Assembly: GCA_017654735.1 (NCBI GenBank)
Contig: JADPYG010000088.1
Coordinates: 3,472,001 to 3,536,000, forward strand
Length of the DNA stretch: 64,000 nt
Direction: 5' to 3'
Source of the DNA: Vishniacozyma victoriae
Taxonomy: Eukaryota > Basidiomycota > Tremellomycetes > Tremellales > Bulleribasidiaceae
Below are positions 33,130 to 43,525 of this stretch, piece by piece (position 1 is the first letter of the stretch; the number at the start of each line of letters is the position of its first letter). Made by a program: the position numbers and the translations under genes. The notes under the pieces were generated by a model that was given only the letters and a program-made list of their open reading frames with translations, was not told where the DNA came from and ran no database searches.

Positions 33130-34774
33130 ATGCCGCCAAAAGCACCAAAAGATGATAAGGTGCGATAAATCGAATTTTGTGGAGAATGCCCAAGGCGGAT
33201 ACTAATGATTAGACCTTCGGGTTGAAGAACAAGAACAAGTCGGCGAAGGTTCAACAGCAAATCAATGTGATTAAGCAGCAACAAGCTGCTGTAGGAAAGA
33301 ACAAGGAGTCGGTACGTCTGTTCAAGTAGCTGTTTGAGGTGGAATGTTGATCTCATCTTTCCTCTTTCGCCAAATCTCTACTATACGCTCAAATCTCTAT
33401 TGTCTACTTTCAACCTGAATTGATCTTGGATAATAGCTTGCAAAGGAGAAAGCTGCGGAGGACAAGGCAAAGGCCAAGCAGCAATTACTGGACAAGAAGA
33501 GGATGGAAGCCGAGCTGTTCAAGACTGCTCAGCCTGTACAGAAAGTACCATTTGGAACGGGTCAGTTTACACCACCATGCATTTGGGCGATAGCTGATAT
33601 CTAGATCCCAAGACAGTACGCCAATACCGAACGGAATAGGAATGGGATGCTGATATCTAGGTACTTTGTATATACTTCAAGAATGGTCACTGTGAGAAGG
33701 GTAAGCTACATCTCACGACCACGAGCGTCAGCTGACGATCAGGAAACAAGTGTAAATTCTCACACGACCCCAATGTTGGACGTAAAGTCGAGAAAGTCAA
33801 TCTGTACGAAGATACCCGAGAGGACAAGAAGAAGGGTAAGTACCCCATCTACTCACGTGAGCGGTAGACTGATAGTCAGACGACATGAAGGATTGGGACG
33901 AGGAGAAACTGCGTAGTGTCGTTACCCAACAGGAGAGTAAGCAGAAGACATCGACGGACGTATGTATACTCTTCACGGGGTGGGATAGAGCTGATATCAT
34001 AGATCGTGTGCAAGTTCTTTATTCAGGCTGTCGAGGAGCAGAAGTATGGTTGGTTGTAAGTCTGTTCCATACCTCTTCAAATCACTGCTGACGTTCTAGC
34101 TGGGAATGTGTAAGTTGTCGTGTCTCTGTGTATTGATCAAGCTGACCTGGCGTTTCTTTTAGCCCAATGGAGGTAAGCTGAGGGTCCTCTTCGGACGACA
34201 GAAAGCTGACTATTAGGTGATAAATGCATGTACCGTCATCGTCTACCACCAGGATTCGTCCTGAAATCCGACAAGAAAAAAGCAGAAGAGGATGCAAAGA
34301 AGGAAAAGATCTCGCTGGAGGATTTCCTAGAAGTCGAAGTCAGCTTACATTCTCTATGGAAGTCATGAAGTCAACTGACAAGCCAGCGACACAAGCTAAA
34401 ACCCCCTCTTACACCCGTCACACCCGAATCTTTCGCCATCTGGAAAAAGACACGTTTGGAGAAGAAGGCAGCCGAGCAGGAAGCTATGGAGAAAGCAAAG
34501 ACTGCCCAGAGGGCTGCTGGAAAACTTACTGGTCTATCTGGTCGAGCATTGTTCGAAGTTGGAGGTGATCTATATGGTAATGACGAGGATGATGGAGAGG
34601 AGGATTGGGATATCTCAAGGATGTTGGCTACTTACGTGAGCTTCCTGCACCGTTTTTATGACGCTGAAGCTGACTTGATAGCGAGAAGAGGATAGGGTAC
34701 GTGAAGAGGAGGAGAATAATGAGGTTGAGGATGCTACGAATGGCGTGGATGGGCTTTCTGTCAATGGCTCGTAG
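33130..34774 (+). CDS. TMA46: Tma46/DFRP1 CCCH zinc-finger protein
   Basis: Many short exons encode about 350 residues. Order: [10 protein letters not shown] and a Lys/Gln-rich segment ([20 protein letters not shown]), a first CCCH finger ([20 protein letters not shown]), NLYEDTRE, a second finger spread across exons (CKFF...[16 protein letters not shown] then [13 protein letters not shown]), and a C-terminal DFRP region with [41 protein letters not shown] and an acidic tail. Matches ZC3H15/DFRP1 and yeast Tma46, which binds and stabilises the DRG-family GTPase Rbg1 on ribosomes. Introns almost all carry the CTGA branch motif. Confidence 0.9.
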
Positions 34775-35017
34775 ATGCTTTTGCCATTGTATCAGCTTGT
34801 GCTGCTCAAGGGCAAGGGGATCATCCTGTAGCCTGATTGCCTAGTTTTAGTCTTGATATACAGTAGTAGTCATTAGCATATGAGCGATGGAGGTGTAATT
34901 GTATGCATACTAGAGTTTGGCGGATCCGCGTGATGACGTTGTTGACGATCTGTTCTATCTCTCCTCGTTCTATCCATATTCATAAACCATCCATTGACCG
35001 ACCTGCATACCTGAGCC

Positions 35018-36208
35018 ATGACCGATATCCAGAACATAGCAGTCACCTCGACACAGATAGTGACACAGCCTAAACCCCATACTACATATACCATACAAGG
35101 TAAGTACTTACTTACCTTCAGGGCGGTTCCCCAATTGATACCCAGTCTCCACTCCTATTCGTACATGGACAGTCAGTAGGCGATACAACGATTTCGTGGC
35201 TCTCCATGATGAACTCAAGTCGTCAACTGGAAAGGAACCACCGGCTTCATTACCTCCTAAACATAAATGGACAATCACCCGAAGTGTTTATGATGAGAAG
35301 GCACGTTGTACGAAAGAAGAGATGCACTATTGCTGACATTTCAGATGATTCGTGAACGAAAAGTCCTACTTGAAGCCTACCTCCGATCAATCTTGACTAC
35401 CAAAGACGATCGATGGCGAAAAGCATATACATTCCTCGATTTTCTAGCTGTTTCATCAAATACCCGTCAGGCTGCGACTCAACCTGGCGAATCATCTTCT
35501 TCAACCTCTTCCTCCGTCCCACCACCGCCATCTACATTCACACCTCAATCATGGTTGGCTGAAAGTACGAATCTACAGTCCCTCCTCCGGCTTACGAGGT
35601 CAGCGTTACTCAAGAGGGATGCACTTGCTTCAATGGCCGATGCGTCTGGGAGTAGGAGTAGTGGGATTGAAGCCAAGAGGTTATTGAAGGAAGCTAGTAG
35701 TCGGCTAGATGGGCTGGAAGGTGCGCTAGGGAGTCTGAAAGTCGGAGATGGAGAGAAAAGGAGGAGGGAGGAAGTAGTTGATAATCTAAAAGTGGAAAGG
35801 GAGAATCTAAGGCGAATGATTGATGCTGGAGTCAGAACCAATCGAGACCCATCCACAACTTCGACAATGTCAAATACTTCCAACCAGACTATGCCAGGTG
35901 GATTGTTCGCTGGGATGCCTTCCCAACCACAGCCAGGGAGGGTATTTGGTCGTAAAGCAGAAGAAACAGCCGAAACGAGACCACTAGAAGATAGGCAGTT
36001 GTTGCAACTTCAACAAAGCAAGATGGAGAATCAGGATCAGCAATTGGGAGAATTGAGTAAAGTGTTGTTGAGGCAGAGGAAGATGGGAGAAGAGATTCAT
36101 CAAGAGATTGGAGAACAGACGGATATGTTGGAGGATATCGATCAGGAGGTTGGGAAGGTTGGTGGGAAGTTGCAGAGGGCAAAGAGAGATATGAACAAGT
36201 TGGGATAG
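35018..36208 (+). CDS. Vam7-like PX-domain SNARE
   Basis: Three exons encode 366 residues. The N-terminal PX domain is assembled across introns: HTTYTIQVSTPIRTWTVSRR then YNDFVALHDELKSSTGKEPP, with the RRYNDF phosphoinositide-binding signature, and MIRERKVLLEAYLRSIL. A Ser/Pro-rich linker and helices follow. The last 70 residues are a t-SNARE coiled coil (QQSKMENQDQQLGELSKVLL, then a zero-layer-type Gln in MGEEIHQEIGEQ). There is no transmembrane anchor, as in yeast Vam7, the soluble vacuolar Qc-SNARE. The second intron appears to be of GC-AG type. Start at 35018 opens the PX frame. Confidence 0.85.
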
Positions 36209-36490
36209 GTATCAGTGCGGAGAGTGTAGTACTGGATCTTGTGGGTCTCTTGAATTAATGATAACGAATGAAATCATGACATGTTGTGCATTGGCGTCGA
36301 CAGTCGGCGGCATTGTGAATATATTACAAATGGTGATCGTGTCCTACATATATGGTGGTACTTGTACAGGTGATGGTATTGATCAACAGCAGGATTCCCC
36401 ATTTCCCCTCGTTACTCTACTCAATCCCGTTGTACCTGCTCGGTCCGCCCGAAATTCACTCGTCAGTCTGCACAATTAGCAACAAGCATG

Positions 36491-37946
36491 CTAGTACACC
36501 ACCTGACTCACCGCCAGACCCAGCTTCTTGGCCCCTGTCCACGCAGCCACATTCTTTGCAGTCTGCTTATTCGCCCTAGTAGCTTCCCCGATTTCGATCC
36601 CATCAACAACACATTTCACCCTCCACAGAATCCCTAAATTCGTCTCATGCCTCTCTTCCTCATATTTAACATCTCGACCTTGATTATCCCCATACACCCT
36701 TATTAAAGCTGCCATGCCCATTGATGCTTTATCGATACGTTCCATTTCGTCGTTGGAGATTGTTTGAACCGTTCCATCTGGATTGGAGGAGATTGCCGTT
36801 CTATGTTGATCGTATTCTGATTGCCTACTCGTCAGCTTTGGTTATACTCAACCAACACTAGCTTACATGTGATTTAGGAAGAAATCGTATAAGGGTTCAT
36901 ACATATCCCGAAGCCATTCATCAATGACTTTGAGACCCTCTGTCATCCTTTTTTCGACGGGATAGGAGAAGTATATGGCGGCGATGTAGGCTTCGACCAT
37001 GGCTGCTCGTACGTCCGTCTGGGCTTTAAGGACAGGTAGGAGATTTGGCGGACCGACGAGTCTAGCTGGGAGATTGTACAATCCAGAGATGTGCGATAGG
37101 GTAGCATTTGATACGAGGTGGGATTTGAGTTTCTGCATCGTCAGCTACTCGTCAAAGACACTGAGTAAGAAAGCTTACCGACGCCCTTCCACAAGTTAGA
37201 CGAGGTTTCAACTCGTGCAACCAGGTAGTAACCACCATCCCCAATATACTATCCCCAACATGCTCCAATTTCTCATAATCCAAACTAGGATCTTCCTCAG
37301 GATCTTCAAACCTCCATTTCCTCCTGGGGAAACAACTCTGATGAGTAAATACCTGTTTCTCGAGGACTGGATCACTAATGACCGGGAGTGGAGGTAAGGG
37401 GAATACAGGGAGTTGTTCAACTGGAACGAGAGAAGCGCGGGCTTGGGATCCTTTTTTGAATCGCTTAGAGGGGAGTGGAGTGGGTAGGATGGGAATGATT
37501 CGGGGTTCGGGGTTCGCCGTCATGGTGTTGGTAGGGGAGCCGGTTTCGGCTGAATCTTTGATATTGTCGAAAGGTCTTTTACCGAGTGTGTTAGAAGTTG
37601 GTGTAGCGACTTGCGGACTGGAAGTCATGGAGAATTTGTCTGAGGAGGATCGGGAGCTGGATGAGGACGAAGGTATAGCAGTCGAGGGTATCTGAGGAAG
37701 GTTCGAAGCACCAGATCCAATTTCTCGTCCTCCCTCCCTAGAGTCGTCCACATTGCCATTCTTGACTGTCGGAGAGACTTCTTGAGCTGCTTGATTGATA
37801 TGAGATCTCGAAGGTGCACTGGATGACTCTGCCCCTGATTTGGGAGGAAGAGAAGCGAGATGCATCGGTCTCGGGGGGAGGGAAGCGAATCCAGTTTTCG
37901 CTGATTGATGTCGAGCATTGGGTAGGAGTACCGGTGGGTCAGTCAT
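36491..37946 (-). CDS. RNase III domain protein with dsRBD, one catalytic Asp missing
   Basis: Three exons (introns 46 and 42 nt) encode 455 residues. The first 190 are disordered, Ser/Pro-rich. The RNase III domain begins at VFTHQSCFP and has the signature LDYEKLEHVGDSILGMV, keeping both Glu and the Asp of the first motif. The second motif, normally ADxxEA, reads RAAMVEAYIAAIY: the Glu is kept but the metal-binding Asp is Ala. A dsRNA-binding domain follows (NLGILWRVKCVVDGIEIGEA...ANKQTAKNVAAWTGAKKLG). It could be an Rnt1-like enzyme with altered chemistry, or a pseudoenzyme as in mL44. A strong GTGAGT donor near the stop allows another C terminus ending in TDE. Confidence 0.75.
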
Positions 37947-38247
37947 GGTGAGTGGTGACTATCTATCAGCTCTCTCGCTCCCTTGAAGCCAGGTAGCTGA
38001 CCCCTATCTTTGTGATGCAATTGATGTATAGTACATTTGACAGAGGTGAACAGAGGATATAGGGTGGTCAAAGCGTAAACAGCTTGATTCTATTTAACAG
38101 TTTATCCGTGAGTGCGAGAGATAGAGTTGACTGACTCTGTTAGATTTCCGTGTCAATTGATTCATTTGTGCATCTTGAACATCTTGGGGTACCATGACTA
38201 CGTAGCTTGACACGTCTTGATACGTTCACTGAAACGGCAACGGCAGA
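37947..38247. other. Divergent promoter of RNase III-like and zf-4CXXC_R1 genes
   Basis: No gene or clear element is seen in these 301 bases. Confidence 0.45.
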
Positions 38248-40488
38248 ATGGCCTTCAATATCGATTCAGATACCCAGGTGGCTTCGCCCGCAAAGGCATC
38301 GTCAAGCACCAATTCGGCGCGCCCGGACGTCGAGTCGCGTCATCCCGAGATTATACTTGATGGTTCGGTAGACTCGCTCTGTAGCATCTCAGATGAAGAT
38401 GGGACGGATATAGAAGATGTAGAAGAAGAAGACTGTAAGTTCTCCTTTGTTTCCACTCTAGATAAAGTTGATTTGGACAGATGAAGCGTCGCGCCTAAGA
38501 CGTATTCAAGAGAATCAGCTCTTGTTGTCTTCACTTGGTATACAACCTGGCATGAATGCCGTCGCCTCGGCGTCGTCTCTCCCTGCACCTATTGAAGCTC
38601 CTGCGCGAAAAAGACGAAAAATCCAGACTACGACATACGACAGATCAGGATATATCGTCTCCCTCCCTAATCCTGGCGAAAAACATGTTATGGCATGTAT
38701 CGAATTACCGAGTGATCGTAAACTACGAAAGAGGATTGCAGATGGGGAATACGCCGACTGCTCACATTGGGCAGAAGGAGAAGAAAGGAGGTGGAGGTTT
38801 GGTGATGGACGCGGTGTCCTTCAAGAAGGGGAGGAGGTGGTGGTAGGGGATGTAGGACCTGATTTCAGGTGGAGGAGATGGTTAGGTAAAGAAGGAGAGC
38901 TGAGGAATGAATTAAGAAAGAGAGGGGAATTGAATGAAGCAGATGTAAGGGAGACTAGGGCAACTGTCACCTTGGGTGCAAATGTCTCTGATTACTCTGT
39001 AAGTGCCCTTCAAAAAGAAAGAGTCGGGGGCTGACGAGGTAGCTCATACCCGGTGCATCATGCCATCAATGTCGTCGAAAATCAGAAAAGGAAAAGATGA
39101 AATGCAGAAATACAAATCCAGAATGTAACGCCGAATTATGTAGTTCATGCTGCAAGCGGTATGTCCTTTACCCTTCCCAACATACCAAAAGCTAAACAAC
39201 CAGATACTCATACTTTGAATTCGACCCCGACTCGCGATCCTTCATCTGCCCCCTCTGTATGGACAATTGCAATTGTTCAAATTGTATTCGAAAACGCGAC
39301 CTCTCTCATCTACTCGAAAGTAAAGGATTACGAACCGAATCTCTCACCAGGAAATTGAAGAGGGAGGGGGTGGTGGGGACGGTAGAGACATATCTCGAAG
39401 AACTAGGGAGTGTGAAACAAGCTCCATTTGAGCGTGTTCGATTGGTCTGTCAGGAGGAAGATGTTATTTCGCCGGAATTACCACCCGAACCGATCGAGGC
39501 GGTTGTGAAATCTAGAAAGGTTAAAGCGCAAAAAGGAAAGACAATCAACAATGGTGCTGGACCTGGGGGATTGAAGGGAAGCAAGGCTAAGAAAAGCTCG
39601 GCGATACCTGGAAAGAAAGGAATCAAACCTCTCGTCATCAAATTTCAAGTCCCTCCCAAATCAGCACCACAACGACAAGCACGACCCAAAGAAATCGATT
39701 CAGATGGCGATACAGTCGGTGGATACTCTGACGACGACGATGATCAGGAACTGCAAAACCGTGCCGAAAGCCCAGCATCATCTCTATCCTCGCTGCCCTC
39801 GACTCTTTCAGCAACTCCACCTCGAAGGCTTGCTTTCCCACCTAGACTCCCTCCCTCTCATCTAGAGTCTTCAACCACAACAAGTCTAGCGCATATCATG
39901 AATGCCGAATCGGCATTTATTCGACCTGATATGATACAGAGTCATCGCGAATCACCCGGAGCCGCTGATGAGATCGTCGCTGTAGCCAAGGTGAAACGCA
40001 AACGCCCCCCTCCGGCATCCTCTATCGTCCGAGCACCAAAATATATGACTAATTCAAACCTCGCCAGGTCGACTAACAACGCAACGGCCTCATCCTCCTC
40101 TTCTTCCTCCTCTTCGGCTCCTTCAACGGAAGGACCGAGTCAAACGTGGCAAACTCCAGCTTTGGGCATCTATAATCCCAACGGTACTGTTCAATTCGAA
40201 AATGATCCCACCCCATCGCAGGGGATGTTACATTCCTCATCGCCCGATCCGCTTTCATTACCATTACCATCATTTACCAATGGGGACGGCGATCAAAAGC
40301 AAACAGAGAAAAGGGTAGTGAATGATATATTCCTAAATCATCAACTTGGTCGAGGGCCAGAGGCAGGCTTATTGGAAGATACATCGCCGCTTCTACCATT
40401 GATAGGGGATCAGGATCGAGATCGGGATCCTTTATTCCCAGATGCTCCGTTGTGGTATACCTACAATCAGCAATCATCGCCAACATGA
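38248..40488 (+). CDS. CDCA7-like zf-4CXXC_R1 zinc-finger protein
   Basis: Four exons (introns 46, 44, 45 nt) encode 701 residues. An acidic N terminus and a GYIVSLPNPGEKHVMACIEL region precede the zinc finger near residue 250: ASCHQCRRKSEKEKMKCRNT, ELCSSCCKRYSYFEFDPDSR, FICPLCMDNCNCSNCIRKRD. The spacing of CxxC pairs and the CPxCxxxCNCSxC core identify zf-4CXXC_R1, shared by CDCA7, JPO2 and fungal relatives. CDCA7 recruits the HELLS remodeller and supports maintenance DNA methylation; fungal members of this finger class are less studied. The remaining 390 residues are disordered, with Lys-rich and Asp-rich patches (YSDDDDDQ) and a poly-Ser tract. DNA binding is likely; the CDCA7 role is inferred. 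Confidence 0.8.
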
Positions 40489-40749
40489 GAGGGTCAGTGA
40501 TATCATATATAATTGGCATAATTAGTAGTCATGTAACCAGCCTTGTATATCATACAATATCAAAAAGTGTCATCGTAATTCGATGCATTTTCTACCTTTT
40601 CCTACTCTACTTTTCAACTTACTGGCTATTCTATGTCTGTGTATACTGATCGAATAATATCAAAGTTATATGTACCCACCATCTCATTCTACTCGACATT
40701 CGAGACAGCAAAGACAAACCACACGATACTCCACACTCCTCATATTCAC

Positions 40750-43188
40750 CTACCAACCTCCGTACGGATCATCCTCATCCGCCTCGGCCATCGCTTTCGT
40801 AATACTTTCCCTCTCCTCCCTCTCTCTAGCCAACCTAGCCATATATTCCTCCTTGAATCTCTGTTCCTGAGCTTGCAAAGTAGCTCGAGGCAATTGTGAA
40901 CTCTGCATCTGATGAGTCACCTTGGATCGAACGGGTGTAGAGGGAGTCAAGACCTCCCAATCGTTGGAATCGTAGATAGGTTCCAAACCTCTTTTGATTT
41001 CTGGTTCGGAACTTTCGGATTCATCAGGGTATCGAGCTCGATAAGCTGCAGTATCGAATCCTAGATTTCGTTTCTTTGGTTCAGTCCTTTCGGCCCATGG
41101 TCGCCTGGTGGTAGGTGAACGTCGAGATCCGGTGTTCCAATCATCCCACTGATCTTTGGGAGCTGATGACCATCGGTTGGATATTTCGGGTCGAGAAGCA
41201 GAGGTGGTCGTTCCCTGAATTCGAGTTTGATAAGGCTCGAATTGCTTGGATTGAAAGTCCAATGGACGATCTGAAGGGATAGTTGCCTTTGGCGCAAAAG
41301 GTTTAGACCAGGCTGCTACCGGAGCTTTGGCTAGGGCGGGTAGCGGGCCTGGGACGATTGAAGGGAAATCGATGGATTCACGACCGGGGCTGGGCATGTT
41401 GAACGACGGGACTTGTGTCTCGATATCGGCTACTCTTGCTGGAATATACGCCTGGGGTTTAGCCAACATGACCGAGTGATGAGGCGTGATGACCTCGTCG
41501 TCTAATCCAGAACTGGATGATGGTTCGGTACGATCCTTGTCGCCTGGGTCTTGAGAAGCAGTGGTGGTCGGATCATGTGCAAATTTACTTTCGGAACCGT
41601 TCGAGTCGAGATTCGACTCGAGGTGCACGGACTCTGTCTTTGCGGGCGCAGATTCATTCGAGTCGTCAGATTGCTCAGATACCATGGTCTTTTCGCTATC
41701 TTCGCCAGGCAATCCGAAGGAAGGTAGTTGCTGATCGGTATCGATACTGCCCAGGTCGAGCTTGGGCGGGGTCCATGATCGAGCGGGAGCAAGAGGGGGG
41801 AAATGAGGCGACTGCTCTGCTCGAGTCCCATGAGCGAAAGGGCTCTCGTAGTGCTGCATGTAAGCTCAAATCGTTGAGTAGACGGATAGGAGCTCACAGT
41901 CTTGAGCTCATCCCTCGAAGGGAATTCTTCTCCGCATCTCTCGCATGAGAATACACGCTGCCCACCAAAAGTCTCATCCTGAGGTCGGAGATTATCCATA
42001 AACGCCTGAATTCGCTGGGGGTGAACGTTCCTAGCTCCATGCTCGATACTGTAGTGCTAATCGTCAGCCCGACGTCAATGAGTACGATGAGATGCTTACC
42101 TGCATGGCAATCTCGACACTGTCAAAAGATAGGGCACAATGACTGCAGAATTGCGACCAAGAGTGATGAACGCCCTTGTGCTACCAAGTCAGCTATCGGT
42201 CTGGGAAAGGAGGACATACCTGATTGAGCTGATAATCGTCTTCGAATGTCGTACCGCATATATCGCAGACTTCATTCCCGACTGGCAAAACTACCGGCTC
42301 GTCATCGAAGACTGGTGCTCGGAATTGGTGTTGCACAGAAGACATATCGGAACCATGTTTCGCGATCATGTGCTATATGGTTCAACGAAGTATCATTGTT
42401 TGACTGGGTATACGTACCGCTCGAAGATCGTTTCTGGTATCAAGACCTTGACCACATAGATCACATTCGATCCAACTCGATGGGGCGGTCTCCTTGATCT
42501 CTGGGGGGTGCTTTGCGGACATGTGCTACTGTTCAGCTGGGCCTAGAATGATGATGGGAGACATACGATCCTGAGATTGAATTTGGAGTCGACAGCTCTT
42601 CCACAGACCTCACATTCAAGGAATCCCGGTCTGGTAGATGACAGAGTAGCCGCACTACAATGGAGTTTGTGCTGATGGATCAGCACCTGTCAGTGTTCTA
42701 GTTTATATAACCTACCTGCTGAAGCTCATGCTTGGAGCCAATCTCTTTTCCACATTGCCAACATCCGCGGGTGCGTCCTGTGCCAGAGACACTTCTTGGA
42801 CTAGGCCCTTTACCAGAAATTGACCTCGTTGAGCGATCTAGATGCGGGGGAAGGTCCTTGCGTCGGCGCGCCGAGCTATCTTTGAGAGTGGTAGTCGTCT
42901 TAGATCAGCTACCGTCTACCTCAGGCGCAAAGGGACTCACGCTACCCCTCTCACTCGACTCATAAGATCTCTCGTTATCCGCCCAATGTTGCTCCTTTCG
43001 AGGCGTTGAGGTTTCCGGATCGGCGTTGGAGCTCCGACTGTGCACATGCTGGGTTGCATGACCATCACCATGGGCATGAGCGCGACAGCAGTTATGTCCA
43101 CATGAGCCCACGGGTCGTTCGCCGAAAACATCAGCGCGATTCCTGTTGTCGAGCACGCGCTTTGGTCGCAGTGAGAATAACCAAGCGG
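40750..43188 (-). CDS. C2H2 zinc-finger protein, 5' end unresolved
   Basis: About seven exons. At least six zinc fingers can be read in series: CWQCGKEIGSKHELQQHKLH, CEVCGRAVDSKFNLRIHMSA, CDLCGQGLDTRNDLRAHMIA, CDICGTTFEDDYQLNQHKGV, CSHCALSFDSVEIAMQHYSI, and CERCGEEFPSRDELKTHYES with a longer His spacing. They are followed by about 350 disordered residues and a basic coiled C terminus (EEYMARLAREREERE) ending DDPYGGW. The first readable exon (43188 to 42949) is in frame but has no ATG; an exon further upstream must supply it. If that exon extends left of the acceptor at 43189-43190 the frame would contain a hydrophobic stretch (WAYLFWSLVAAWLFSLRPKR). The number of fingers suggests nucleic-acid or protein binding; target unknown. 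Confidence 0.65.
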
Positions 43189-43525
43189 CTACAAGTGACC
43201 AGAAGAGGTATGCCCAATTGATACTTTATTGTAGGGTTGGTACAAGACGTAATGAAGAGGGGGAGGTGCCAAGTCCCGTCCTCGTTTGAGAAGCTTTGAG
43301 GACGTTTGACAATCGTCAAGGGGAGGAAGTTGGTTCAACGCGACTTTTTAGCAAGTTACCGAAAGGTTCACGGTCGCGACCTCCTTCCGACAGACGCATG
43401 ATTACTCTTAGCTTTGGCTGGTCTGAGCAATGCATTATTAAGTATATAGAGTACGAGCAGTAGAGTAGACAGTAGACCGCACAGCGGCTATACAACAATA
43501 ATTCACAATCTCATGAAATGGAGAC
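43189..43525. other. Intergenic region, may hold the missing first exon
   Basis: Lies between the readable 5' end of the zinc-finger gene and the Sel1 gene 3' end. It contains an ATG frame (43316-43399, MRLSEGGRDREPFGN) that might contribute the zinc-finger start, but no splice joins it convincingly. Nothing else is seen. Confidence 0.4.
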
